NCBI GenBank assembly: GCA_003427395.1
Contig: BFEA01000033.1
Span: 1,435,523-1,479,611, forward strand
Length of the DNA: 44,089 bases
Reading direction: 5' to 3'
From: Chara braunii
Taxonomy: Eukaryota > Streptophyta > Charophyceae > Charales > Characeae
Shown one piece after another: positions 29,826 through 39,721 of the stretch. The number at the start of each line of letters is the position of its first letter. Positions within the stretch are counted from its first letter, which is position 1. The position numbers and the translations under genes were made by a program. The notes beneath the pieces were generated by a model that searched no databases, had not been told where the DNA came from, and was given only the letters and a program-made list of their open reading frames with translations.

Positions 29826-30128
29826 TAGGTTTTTACGAAATTAAAATAGTAACCCGGCATCCCCAAGAAGGACCTGACCTCCGTCACAGATTAAGGTCAT
29901 GGCCAGTCTCTAATAGTAGCCACCTTTTGCATCTCCGGACCTTAATTCATCCGCGGAAATCTCATGACCGAAGTATAAGACGGCAGTGCGACAAAATTCG
30001 TATTTCTCCAACTTAATCTTATGCTTGTGCTGCCAAAGGAGACCTAGGACAAGGTCGACGTGCTGTGCGTGCTCCTCGACAGTCCTAATGATAAGAATGT
30101 CGGCGAGGTACACGATAATAAACTTATG
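29826..30128 (-). pseudogene. Element D reverse transcriptase fragment (YLAD)
   Basis: The minus frame KFIIVYLADILIIRTVEEHA, then LGLLWQHKHKIKLEKYEFCR and VLYFGHEISADEL covers the palm-to-thumb region. At 30099-30110 the catalytic box reads Y-L-A-D, the first Asp replaced by Ala. The frame starts abruptly at 30128 where the LTR of element C begins (TGTTACGATCC on the + strand). Everything N-terminal is missing from the window. Confidence 0.88.
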
Positions 30129-31430
30129 TGTTACGATCCCGGCCAATTTCGAAGTACAAATTCATGAGAAATCAAAATGTCGTCCAATCGCAAAAGAAAT
30201 AAATGAACTTGAGATGAGAGAGAGGAAAAGTTGAAAAAGAAGTTGTACACCAGCAAAGACCAATGATGATTCCTTTCTTCTTGCCAACCACTCTCCACCT
30301 TATCTCCTCCCCTCTTATCTCACACTAAATAATAATAATAATCTTGAATGGCTGAACCAGAATCAATGTATGAATCCCTCTTCTACTGCAGGTACAACAT
30401 GAGGTCCACCATAGCCATGGCCACCCTTCTCCTTCTTCTTCCCGAAGGCTGAGGCTATGGCAGACTGCTAGGGCCTTGCCCTGATGTGCAAAAGACAACA
30501 CAAAGCAGCTATGGCTACTCTGGCTTAGGCCGCCATGCCTGACTCTGCCTCGAAGCTTCTTGATGTAGCTCTACCCCCAATGGGGCACTCCAGATGCGGC
30601 GCCCACCAAGGTGATGAGGATGGCGTCCACCATACCCAGGTAAGTACCTCGGGGACTCCCTCTTCCTAGTCCCTTCTTCCTCCTACTCCTACCGGAGCTC
30701 TCGAGCTCCTCCACCATAGCCAAGGTGTGGAGCTGGGTGACTTTCGTCCCCATCAGCGCTGCTAACTCCAGTGCCGCTCCGCCAAGCGCTCCAACCGTGT
30801 GACTTTCCAAACTTGCACACAACAAATGAGAAGCACTTCGCTCCCTTGGAGATATAACGGCCTGTTTGCCTCTTGCGCAGTGACTTCCTAGGCCGCACGG
30901 CGTCCAAGCAACCGGTACCTCCTCCCTTTCGGAGGGAAGCATCATTGCAGGCTTTGATATTTTGCGCGTACAAGCCCTAGACCCAGACTGCTTGGAGTGG
31001 TACCCGTCTCGACCTAGCCTACAACTACGGGGCCTCTAAAAATGCCAACTTTCGTCTTCTTCTGCTCGGCCTCGAGTACTCGACACATCTACCACTGCTT
31101 GGTGCGGTACCAGCCTGCCTGCTACTCTAGTGTTTTTCCCCGCTGCTCTAAGTGTCACGGTCCTATTCCTGCCACTTGAGTGTTTTCCTTGCCGCAAAAC
31201 TTTGTCACGGCCACAGGTAAAGTGCCGGCCCTGCGGGCCTTCACAAGCAAGCAAGCACCCTTGTGGGTCACACACACTCAAATCGTCAAGCACTCAGACC
31301 AGCAAACACACACACACACAAACTTTGGAAACTCAGCAACAAGCGGAAAACTCAGCAAGGCATTCATTCCATTGGCAAAACTCAGAAATCAGCAGTGTTC
31401 TCAGTCTGTGTTTGTGCAGGTCTTTACCCT
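30129..31430 (-). repeat. LTR of element C, 3' copy
   Basis: The plus-strand edge TGTTACGATCCCGGCCAATTTC at 30129 (minus-strand end GTAACA) matches 35369 (TGTTACTATCCTGGCCAATATTG). The copies remain alignable through cctcttctactgc (30391 and 35648), including the aataataataat tract. The inner edge near 31420-31435 is uncertain: a purine-rich stretch on the minus strand (gagagggggtagggtaaaga) is the candidate polypurine tract. The LTR also contains (CA)n around 31299-31320. Confidence 0.78.
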
Positions 31431-32660
31431 ACCCCCTCTCAAGAGCAAGGTCCCTTCGAGTGAGTAACCTAGTCCGAGTCCTCGACGAACGCATCATAGG
31501 CAAACATTGCGAGTAGATTACCGGAGTATTCGGTAGCAGTCTTGCAGAGATTTTTGGCTCATCATTGGAAACTATCTGAGGTTCATAGGCCTTCACAACG
31601 CGAGGTGTGCTGCACAATAGTTCCGTCTTCGAAATCCAGTAGAGATCATCTAGTGGGTGATACATGAAGTGAACCTGAGACTGTTTGTGACGACCTTTCC
31701 CAAAATGCTGTACAATTCTGTCTATCTCGTGGCCGCCCTTGATTGCACGAGGGATCAAAGGCTCACGGTATTCAAATGATTTAGCATTAAGACCACCTTT
31801 CCCAATATGATGTACAATTATGTCTATCTCGTGGCCGCCCTATACAGTTTAGGCTCACGGTATTCAAATGATTTAGCATTAAGACCACCTTTCCCAATAT
31901 GCTGTACAATTATGTCTATCTCGTGGCCGCCCTATACAGTTTAGAGGCGTGGAAGGCCGGGTACGTGCGCAGATGAGGAGGCACAACGATAACATATGAA
32001 GGACCAATTCATTCTCACCAACCACAGTGCATAATAGAGAGGGAGGAGTTTGCATGACAACCCCTCTTCTTTCGAAAATTCGGACATCTTGATCCAAACA
32101 TAACTTCCTACCTCAAAGGTCGCTGGTCTGCGCTTCTTATTCGCATGATGGATCATGGCATGTTGTAGCTTAGTGATGGCGGCAACAACAACTTTGAGTA
32201 AGCGATCGTACTTGGTACTGAAGCCAGACCTGCCTGGTGTCGGGAGTCCCAATCACTCACAAGAGTTCTCAGGGGACCATACTGCAAGATGTATCTTGTT
32301 GAATTGGTCGATTGCAAGGTTAGTTGGGGTGAGGCGGCAATGGAACCAGATTTAGAAATTTAGACCATATCTCTAAAATTGATAGAGACGGAGTCCCCCG
32401 GGCCGTCAGGGATGGGAAAGGTTTCAACAGCCCCATGGGCTTTTCCCTTGATGTTTGATCCATTGATAGACTTGACACTCAGCCACAAACTTCTCAGCAG
32501 ATCCTTTCATACTAGGCCAATCAAACAGTTGTAGCAAGCTTCCGTAAGTTTTCGCAAAGCCGTAGTGTTCAGTCCGACAATGGCTAAGTCCAAGAAGTGA
32601 GTGCGGAGAGGCTCATGATTGAGGACACACAAGCGGTCATTCTTCATAACTTCTTACTGT
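31431..32660 (-). pseudogene. Element C integrase (broken, internally deleted)
   Basis: Minus-strand pieces: a zinc-finger remnant (HYGFAKTYGSLL, ECQVYQ where C-x2-C would read ECQVCQ), then GDSVSINFRDM, with the first catalytic Asp replaced by Asn. A jump to LVSDWDSRH follows; most of the core between the two aspartates is missing. Then KKRRPATFEVGSYVWIKMSE (C-terminal barrel), a three-copy tandem repeat, and the tail IVQHFGKGRHKQSQVHFMYH...LDDLYWISKTEL. The tail resembles those of A and D in arrangement only. It cannot be functional. Confidence 0.83.
31689..31944. repeat. Tandem triplication (102 and 92 bp periods) in element C integrase
   Basis: gac-acctttccca starts at 31689, 31791 and 31883. 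Each copy contains gtctatctcgtggccgccct; copies 1 and 2 end ggtattcaaatgatttagca. Copies 2 and 3 are more alike than copy 1, so the array grew in two steps. Confidence 0.93.
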
Positions 32661-32724
32661 AGCGTTGGAAAACCAGACTCTCACATTCATGAAAATAAGG
32701 CTGGTCACTTGGGTCTGCCCAGAT

Positions 32725-33240
32725 TTACGCAAGGATGGGATTGAGATCCGGATCCTTGGCAGTTTGCTCCACGAGTTCCTCCTTCACTTTCTTTCGGAGG
32801 TCGTAGGAGTTCATAAGGAAAGTCATGTACTCGGGCTGGCGAGACAATGCATCAACAACTTGATTGTAACATCCCTTTCTGTGCTTTAGTTCAGACTTGG
32901 AAATATCAATCTCACGCAACCAGCGGACCAATGTAGGGGACAAGGTAGTTTGGTTCCTGATCCACCTTAGAGTCTCGGGGTCTGAAAAGACTTTGAAGTG
33001 GTGTCCCGAAGGATAGTGCTTCCTGTGGTTGACTGCCTCACCCAAACTCGCGCATGGAAGTAGCTGCCTTTTTGGAGGGCATGTGTTTGTTGTAGTATTC
33101 AAGCGGATGGAAGCCATCACCATCATCTTGTTGCAACATTGCACCAATCGCATATTAGCTTGCATCTGTAGTGACTACGAATGTGAGTTTGGGACCTGGA
33201 ATGCGAAGCACATGATGACTCATGAAGGACTCTTTCAAGG
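32725..33240 (-). pseudogene. Element C RNase H
   Basis: The minus strand reads LTFVVTTDAS (first Asp intact), then in another frame HRKHYPSGHHFKVFSDPETL, RWIRNQTTLSPTLVRWLREI, and VVDALSRQPEYM. The region around the catalytic Glu helix is frameshifted (33060-33160). It lies between RT and integrase as expected. Confidence 0.85.
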
Positions 33241-33930
33241 CTTGAAAGGCAGTCTCACATGCCTTGTCCCATGCATAGGATACATTCTTACTTGATACTC
33301 TAGACAATGGACAGGCAATGGTAGAGAATCGGGGCACAAACTTCGTATAGTATGATGCAAGACCTGGAAAGGAACCCAACAAACCCACCTATTTGTTGGC
33401 GAAGTACTTCGTCCATGATACATTGGAAGGTGGTCGACGCATTCGTGAGGACAAACTGCATGACAACCCATCGCCCGTCTTTAATGCAGTTTTGTGCTGG
33501 TCCGCAGGATTGACCTCAATTTGGTGGTAGCCATACTTGAGAACGATCTTGGAGAAGACCTATACCCACCTGCATCATCAAGCAGGTAATCGATGCGTGA
33601 CAATGGATATGCATTATTTCTTGTGATGTGGTTCAGACCATGGAAATCAATACACATGCGGAGCTTGCCTCCTTTCTTTGGGACAAACAAAACAGGTGCA
33701 CCGGATTCAGATTCGCTTGGCTTGATCCACCCTTTTGTCAATCATCTCATCAATTTGCCTCCGGAGTTCCTCCACTCGTCGGATCCCATACAATACACAC
33801 ATTCCTTTGGAGAAACAACGCCTTTGACCAACTAGATCGTGTGTTTGACCGATTGAGTGTGCACTCTACGTGGTTCGGCCAAAATTCCGGGAAATCGGTT
33901 GAGCAGGCTTTGGATGCTTGCTGGGATTTT
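33241..33930 (-). pseudogene. Element C reverse transcriptase (palm region deleted)
   Basis: The minus strand contains KGWIKPSESESGAPVLFVPK, RMCIDFHGLNHITRNNAYPL, IDYLLDDAGGYR, and FVLTNASTTFQCIMDEVL. At about 33391 this joins directly to GGFVGFLS and YYTKFVPRFSTIACPLSR. The stretch normally between, about 80-100 residues with the YxDD box and thumb, is absent. Several single-base frameshifts precede the junction. Upstream pre-RT sequence (PRRVHTQSVKHT, CVYCMGSDEW) is visible near 33750-33930. Confidence 0.88.
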
Positions 33931-34209
33931 CGGGGGTGGGGGATGAGAATAAGGATCACCTAAATCAGGTCGTAGATTAGCAGTGAAGGCAACAAAATCT
34001 GAAGTAAAGTCATTTGGATTGGAGAAGTAGAAATACTAGAAGTAGGCACTTATGGCAAGGTAGAACTAGTACTAGCTGCAAAAGTAGGCATATGAGTAGG
34101 TTGAACAAAAGCAACACACAATTGTTCTTCCTCCTCGTGCTTGCGCCACTTCTTGCAAAATTGCATTGCATTGCATTGAATTAAGTCACTTGGGATTCGC
34201 TCTTCTTGT
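33931..34209 (-). other. Element C protease-RT linker region
   Basis: No reliable motif. Contains gcattgcattgcatt near 34164. Treated as decayed linker. Confidence 0.4.
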
Positions 34210-34662
34210 CTAGTTATACCACACGTTCATTCCCCAAAGCATCATGCACCACAAAGAGACCAGTCTTCCACTCAGTCCACTTGCATTGGGACCATAGCTA
34301 ACCCAACCCAAGGACTGCGTCAAAAGGGCACTTGTCAAGTATATAGAAGTTGAATGCATGTGTGACAGTCTTACCTTTGTCAAAGGTAGTGCACACACCC
34401 TTGACCACATGCGTGGAGGAGACAACTTCTTTGTTCCTACTTGGGTTTGACAAGGGGCCTGCAACTTTACTTGCTTCATTCCCAAGCCCACCGTGCATAC
34501 CCCAAATGGAGACATTAAGTTCGTAGTCGCGCCACAATCAACCAAGACATGGAGGTAGCGGTGGTTGATGAGGAGTTTGAAGAAGATCATCTCCTCTGCC
34601 CCTTGAGCACGCCACTGTTTCATCGTGGCCCAATGCTCTAGGTGGTAGTGGAAGTAAACCAT
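34210..34662 (-). pseudogene. Element C aspartic protease (retropepsin)
   Basis: The minus frame EEMIFFKLLINHRYLHVLVD runs into DCGATTNLMSP, the active site with D-C-G-A in place of the usual D-S/T-G-A, as also seen in element F. A frameshift follows, and FDKGKTVTHAFNFYILDKCP then FDAVLGLGWV completes the second half with the psi-loop LG motif. Frame breaks near 34520 and 34300. The domain lies between knuckle and RT as expected. Confidence 0.87.
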
Positions 34663-34950
34663 TCAGACTCCTTCCAAGCCTCGACATAAAGAACATTACA
34701 TTCGTCAACCTTGGAATGACGCGGTGACAAAGCTTCAAGAGGGGACTGCTGATCTGCATCAGGTACAATCTCCCTTGCTGTAGATGGTGCTGATGTCAAC
34801 TCTACACCCAGTTCTGGTTTCCTGGCAACCTGTAGCAGTCTTGTACTTTGTGGTTTGGTTTTTGGCAATGTAGGTAAACCCCTTTCTTAAGCCTAACCCT
34901 CTAATCATTTTCAATGATCGAGAGGTCAACCCAATGTTTGGTTGTTGCAT
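34663..34950 (-). pseudogene. Element C gag C-terminus with damaged zinc knuckle
   Basis: At 34835-34876 (minus) the knuckle reads YLHCQKPNHKVQDC: the C-x2-C-x4-H-x4-C pattern with Tyr replacing the first Cys, a single TGC-to-TAC type change. Capsid sequence is not recognisable upstream, so most of gag is missing or beyond recognition. Confidence 0.75.
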
Positions 34951-35368
34951 CCTCCGGTTTCGGTAGGATTGTGGCTTTCTTGGGAAGTTAAAACATAGTT
35001 CTTCTTTGAATTCCTGCTCGGTCCTTTTCCATTGGCACTCTTTTTAAAGGCAGTAAATTTTGTTTTTCTTCGTTAGCATGGTAGAGCTAGTGGAAGGCAG
35101 ACAGGGCGGTGAAACCACAAGTAAGTCTACTACATTGTTGTTGTTTTGATGATTGGAGGCAGACGACGGGCTTTCCGATCAAGTGACCTCGGTGGATTTT
35201 GTTCTTAATTAGTGTGCACCACTTTGGTTTTCTGCTTTCAACTCAGTTCAATTACGTTTGGTCTTTTGTGAGATTTTGCATCCTGGTTGGTTGGTGTTCT
35301 CATTGCATGGTTCTATGCAGCTTGTGCATCCGTGAGGATAATTTCGAAATTGTGGAGTTTGTGATGTA
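34951..35368 (-). other. Element C leader region
   Basis: Between knuckle and 5' LTR. 35146-35236 is shared with 15835-15940. No tRNA-Met type primer-binding site is found next to 35369, so the leader is rearranged or uses another primer. Confidence 0.5.
35146..35236. repeat. Dispersed repeat shared with 15835-15940
   Basis: gttttgatgattggaggcag to ttagtgtgcaccactttggtt. See the partner copy. Probably a leader segment common to C-type elements. Confidence 0.8.
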
Positions 35369-35655
35369 TGTTACTATCCTGGCCAATATTGAAGTGCAAA
35401 TTCAGAAGAAAGTACATTGCTGTCCAACTGTAAAAGCAATGAAGGAACTTGAAAGGAGGGGGAGAGAAAAAAAAAAAAAAAAAAAAAAAAAGACGACGAG
35501 GATGTACACGAGCAAAAGACCAATGACAATTCCCTCTTCTCTCGTAAACCATCTCCCCCGTATTCCCCCGTCTCTTATTCGAACAATAAATAATAATAAT
35601 AACGATGAATGGCTGCACCAGAATCAAAGTCCGAATTCCTCTTCTACTGCTTGGC
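35369..35655 (-). repeat. LTR of element C, 5' copy (interrupted by element F)
   Basis: TGTTACTATCCTGGCCAATATTG starts the copy on the + strand. Alignment with 30129-30391 runs through gtaaaagcaatgaaggaac, the caaaagaccaatgacaatt segment and aataataataataacg to cctcttctactgc. It stops at 35655, where LTR F begins. It carries a pure poly-A run (35467-35491) absent from the 3' copy. Confidence 0.85.
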
Positions 35656-36177
35656 TGTCACATACTAGGGTGGCATAGACCAGAACCAAGAACTGACCTC
35701 TCATAGATAGACCCATATAGCACAGCGGAAGACTGGAATACAAAACATCATCATCATCATCACACGGTGTGAATGCCCTAGCGCCACACACAAGGACGAA
35801 GGCGCCAGACACAACTCGTATAGAGATGAGGAGGAGGGGGAAGAGACGAAAAAGAGTGGGGGAAGACATGAGAATGTCGTCAACGCAAATGTCGTTGATA
35901 TCACTCCCAGATAGTCCCCCACAACGTCTCTGTCCAATGTCGAGTTTGAATCCCAATGTCGCCAATCCCTCTCTCCCTCTCTCTCTCTCTCAGAGTTTGA
36001 TAAGAAGAAGTCGGAGTGCTGGAGGGGAAGAGGAAGGTGGTGGACCGGAGGAGGAAGAAGAAGGTCTTTCTCTCTCTCTCTCGCAACCGGTACTGACTTG
36101 CAAAAGGTGGCACCTTGATGCAGATACGGACGTGCTGAAGACGAAGTTGGAGCGATGGCCATGAAGGGAAGTCTCAG

Positions 36178-36235
36178 GTAAGTCGCCTGACCTCCATCAC
36201 CATCTCTTCCTCCCTGCGCTACTTTACTCTATCAG
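36178..36235 (+). other. Intron-like module inside LTR F, antisense
   Basis: CAG|GTAAGT (perfect donor consensus), a long pyrimidine-rich stretch, actttactct (branch-like) and atcAG at 36235. The length is 58 bp, on the strand opposite to element F transcription. Confidence 0.35.
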
Positions 36236-36346
36236 CGCCCAACGCTAAAAGACTAGTCCTATCGTTGACTACTACTGTACTGTCGTCGTTCGAAGTATGC
36301 CTCACCTCGATCCTCTACCGAATCCCCTGACTGAGGCCGGACCCAG

Positions 36347-36356
36347 CTATATATAG
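36347..36356 (-). promoter_or_regulatory. TATA box of LTR F
   Basis: CTATATATAG, palindromic, 320 bp from the LTR start on the minus strand in a GC-rich context. Position and sequence fit the U3 core promoter for element F genomic RNA. Confidence 0.6.
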
Positions 36357-36676
36357 TGTTGGGTCGGCCTCAGCTGTTGAGTCTTGGCACCCAAACTGAG
36401 GCTGGGCCTCAGAAGTCTGGCACCTAAATTGAGGCTGGGCCTCGCGCCTACTGAAACGGCGCGGTCTCAAAATTAACGTTTGGCGCCAAAACGCGCACCA
36501 GGGCCGAAACGAGGCCTACAAGGCTTCTAACTCGTACAGGTCCTACTGAGGCCTAAAATTGGCCTACCGATCTTATGGACCCCTACTATGGTTTGCAACG
36601 ACATAGACCCTACTCTCTATAGACTCCTGGTGTACCTGGTCGGGTTTGCAGGGCCCGTGTGGAACCGAGTACGCCA

Positions 36677-36690
36677 CCCCCCGCCTCCTT
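36677..36690 (-). promoter_or_regulatory. Polypurine tract, element F
   Basis: The minus strand reads AAGGAGGCGGGGGG directly before TGGCGTACTCGG, the LTR start. Confidence 0.88.
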
Positions 36691-36720
36691 GAAAGACTGA
36701 GCTTACCTGCGAGGGTGAAG

Positions 36721-37878
36721 TCATTTGTTGGAGGGAGGGACCGAAGTCCGGGTGGGAGGCTTTGCAGCTTCAGTGGCTAGCCGTTTCTTCTCATAGTCAT
36801 CGTAGATAAGTGGCTCGGAGGCTTGCAAGGCTGCTCGTGAAATCCATCTCGTGTTGTCACGGTCACACCACTTAAATGTGACCTTGTACTGCATTGGCTT
36901 GTTGTCGTGCTTACGATGCGTGATGACGTGATCGACTTCCTGATGACCACCCATGGAAGGAGGGTCTTGCGATCGTCGTCGTGGGAAGTCTTCGCTCTTG
37001 GCTGTTGTATATGTAGCCAACTTGGAGGCGTGGAAGACCGGGTGGACCGGTAGATGCGGTGGGATGTCGATCACAAAAGAAGGGTCATCGGGCTCATCAC
37101 CCGCGACTGACGTGACGGTCCATGGTCCAAACCACTTAGGAAGTAGCTTGTGCGAGACGTCTTGTTCAAGTGCAAACTCCTCCGTGGAGACCCAAACAAG
37201 GTCGCTGGCGCGGATAGGGCATGGCATGCGATGCCTATTAGCTTGTTGTTGCATGCGGATTTGGGCCTTTTGCATTTTGGCGCGGGCTTTAACCAGCGAG
37301 TCCCTATACTTTCGAATGGAGACGGGAGAATGAGCGGTGTCGATGTCGGCTGTCCGAGGGAATGGAAGATCAGCGAAGATAAGGCCTTTTCGGCCACCGT
37401 GGTGCAACTCGAATGGAGTCACGCCGATCACCGGGTACAACGAAGTGTTGTAGGCGAACTTGATGTCGGGGAGGCGGTCAACTCAATCCTTGTGATCCGG
37501 ATGGACGAGCGAACGACGCATCATTTGAGCGGTTTGATGTGCCTGCTCCGTTTGCCCGTCCGTTTGTTCATGTCGAGCCGAACTCGGTTTCATCTCGGTG
37601 CCGGACTTCTTCATGAGAGAGGTCCAAAATGACAACATAAAACGAGTGTCGCGCCAACTGATGATGTCTTCCGGAACGCCGTGGCCGCAAATCCAGCCAG
37701 TGTGCAAGAGTCGTGCAAACTCGGGAGCTGTGTCGTAGTACTTGCAGGGAAGAAATTGCGTGTACTTGCTCAAACGGTTGATGACCGTGAGAATGTCGTC
37801 GTGCCCGAAGCGTTCGCAGGGGAACGGGCTGGTGACGTCCATAGCAATGGAGAAGTCGGGTTCCCGTGGGATGGGCAA
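36721..37878 (-). pseudogene. Element F integrase core, barrel and tail
   Basis: One minus-strand frame with a single in-frame TGA at 37483-37485 (Trp expected, HKD*VDRLPD). The core has SIAMDVTSPFPCERF (first Asp), then GVPEDIISWRDTRF, where S-D-R should carry the second Asp but reads S-W-R, and ARHEQTDGQTEQAHQTAQMM with the catalytic Glu. The barrel follows: IRASDLVWVSTEEF, LLPKWFGPWTVTSV, and FVIDIPPHLPVHPVFHASK. The tail (EVDHVITHRK...MQYKVTFKWCDRDNTRWIS) has chromodomain-like order. It ends Lys/Arg/Pro-rich. Otherwise well preserved. Confidence 0.93.
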
Positions 37879-38265
37879 CGGGCGTAACTTGCCGTAGGGG
37901 TTGCTATTGCGGAGTTTGCTTCGTCGGCAAACTTCACAAGAGTCGCAATATCGAGTGACGCCAGTGACGAGGTCAGGCCACCGGAGTCGTTGCCGAAGTC
38001 TTGCGATCGTACGGTTGAATGCGAAGTGGCCGGTGAGTCGCGAGTCGTGGTACTCGCCGAGGAGGCGAGTCCGTAAGCGACGGTCGTGTGGGACACATAG
38101 TTAAGTCCTTGCCTCATGAATGAAGAAGCAAGTAGCCGTCGGGTGATCCGAGGATAGTTGCTCGTAGAGCGTGGTGTCAGACTTGTATGCTCGCACGAAA
38201 TGGTGATGAAGGGTGTCATCGAAACTTAATGCGTGGTGAGTCAATGCACAAAGATCTGATCTTCG
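37879..38265 (-). pseudogene. Element F integrase zinc-binding region
   Basis: In a frame different from the core, the minus strand encodes a short H-rich and Cys-x2-Cys segment (CDSCEVCRRSKLRNSNPYG at about 37895-37955) and LGEYHDSRLTGHFAFNR upstream. The zinc-coordinating residues look present, but frame changes at about 37880 and 38100 break continuity with both neighbours. Confidence 0.8.
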
Positions 38266-38640
38266 TTAGAGAGCATCCGTGACTCGGTTGGAGAGGCCCG
38301 AAATGTGTTTCGATGTGAAGTCGAACTGCTCGATGAAGTACATCCATCCAGCGATCGTGCTGCTCACCGTATCTTGCGTCTTGTAGTAGGTCAAAGGGTT
38401 ATAATCCGTGGCGCACGTGAACCTACGACGCCCGAGGAGGAAGTGTCGTCGACGCTCGAGTACCGTGACGAAAGCAAGCAACTAGTTCCACGCATCATCA
38501 ACCGAGTTGATGGGAGGCACCTTTTGGCTGAAATACTCAATCGGATGCCAATCTACTCGGTCGTGTTGTCCCAAAACTGCACCATGCCGTAGTTGAAAGC
38601 GTTCGTAGTCACTCTCGTAGGCAAGGTGGGATCGTAGATA
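38266..38640 (-). pseudogene. Element F RNase H
   Basis: The minus strand contains LPTRVTTNAFNYGMVQFWDN, then in a second frame LAFVTVLERRRHFLLGRRRF, CATDYNPLTYYKTQDTVSST and the closing LSNRVTDAL. The first catalytic Asp (TTDAS in relatives) is Asn, codon at 38601-38603. The frame breaks near 38480-38560. Confidence 0.88.
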
Positions 38641-39665
38641 CTCAAGACGGGAGCGAGGAGTAATGTTGTCTTCAAATTATGGAACAAACTTTGGACTTCG
38701 TCGGTGAAATGGAAAGGCACCTTTGGATACTGCAATCTTGACAAGGGTGCGGCGATCCATGCGTATCCGCCGATGAAGCATTGGTAGTAACCGGTCGATC
38801 CCATAAAAGAGCGAACTTTCGTGGTGTTGGTCGGTTCCGGCTAATCTTGGATGACCTTGATCTTATCCGCGAGCAGACGCATGCCTTGCGGCGTCACAAA
38901 GTGGCCCAAGTACTCGAGCTCTTGTTGTGCAAATTCGCACTTGGCTCGGTTGGGCCTTGTACTTGGTCATACGTAGCCTGTCCAACACAACGGGTAGGTG
39001 CACGATGTGTTTGCCCAAGGTCCGGCTATACACCAAGATGTCATCAGGGTAGATGAGCACAAACTAGTCCAACATGTCGCAAAACTCCGTTGTCATTGCC
39101 GCTTGGAAGGTGGCAAGGGATTCGTGAGGCCGAATGGCATTACGACCCACTCGAAGTGCCTATACCGTGTCTTGAACGCGGTTTTGTAGGGATCTCTTGG
39201 ATGGATCTGGAGCCGGTGGTAACCGGCCTTGAGGTCCAACTTGGAGAAGTACTTGGTGCCGCCCAAGTGTTCGAGAAGATCGTCAATGCAAGGGAGAGGG
39301 CCGACATTCTTAACGGTTTGAGCGTTAAGCTTGTGATAGTCGATGCATAAGCGCAACTCTTTGTTCTTCTTCTGGATGAAGAGAATGGGTGCACTGTAGG
39401 GCGAGCAGCTAGGGCGAATAAACCCTTGGCAATGAGGTCATCGAGTTGTGTTCGTAGCACTTCGAATTCCTCCTTGCTCATGCGGTAGATACATCCACGC
39501 GGAGGTACGGCCCCGTTTTTTAGAATGATCGTGACGGATTGGACGATCCGGTACGGTTACGACGGGGGCTTCGAAGACATCACGGTAGGAGTCGAGAAGC
39601 TCTACAATACGTGGAGACAGTGGTTGTTATGTCGCTGGCTCGTCGGGAGGGGGGAGGGGACTTCC
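38641..39665 (-). pseudogene. Element F reverse transcriptase with pre-RT linker (YPDD box kept)
   Basis: The minus strand from about 39665: linker IVELLDSYRDVFEAPVVT, VPDRPIRH and GAVPPRGCIYRMSKEEFEVL; then a frame break; RLCIDYHKLNAQTVKNVGPL; DDLLEHLGGTKYFSKLDLKA; GYHRLQIHPRDPYKTAFKTR; FEWVVMPFGLTN. The catalytic box at 39040-39051 reads Y-P-D-D with both aspartates, in LIYPDDILVYSRTLGKH. A stop lies just before (LD*FV) near 39067. Thumb sequence is frameshifted near 38950 and resumes TGYYQCFIGGYAWIAAPLSR. It is the only RT in the window that keeps both catalytic aspartates. Confidence 0.92.
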
Positions 39666-39721
39666 AATGGATGCCTCTTACCCCATCTGGTTCCTTGCCG
39701 AAGCCGCATTGCAACGCCCTA

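Larger units (their letters stand above)
27235..30128 (-). mobile_element. Ty3/gypsy element D, 3' part
   Basis: The minus strand from 30128 down shows RT fragment, RNase H fragment, integrase, polypurine tract (28292-28304) and LTR (27235-28291). It is closely related to element A in its integrase tail and LTR ends. The RT is cut at 30128 by the LTR of element C; the rest of D would lie beyond C and F, outside the window. Confidence 0.85.
30129..35655 (-). mobile_element. Ty3/gypsy element C
   Basis: The minus strand from 35655 down: 5' LTR fragment (35369-35655), leader, gag knuckle, protease, RT, RNase H, integrase with tail, 3' LTR (30129 to about 31430). It is inserted in element D's RT at 30128. 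Its 5' LTR is interrupted by element F at 35655. Confidence 0.85.
35656..36676 (-). repeat. LTR of element F, 3' copy
   Basis: Minus-strand start TGGCGTACTCGG follows a polypurine tract; the end TATGTGACA is at 35656. Length 1021 bp. It matches 43588-44089 over the shared part (cacacaaggacgaaggc, atatcactcccagatagtcc, gaagtcggagtgctggaggg). The 5' copy has about 38 extra bases near 43679-43720 and longer (CT)n. By eye roughly nine in ten bases agree. Confidence 0.95.

Noticed and set aside
35769-36164. + strand 131-codon frame in 35.8-36.2 kb
   Set aside because: Inside LTR F, with GAA and CT repeats; repeated in the other LTR copy.
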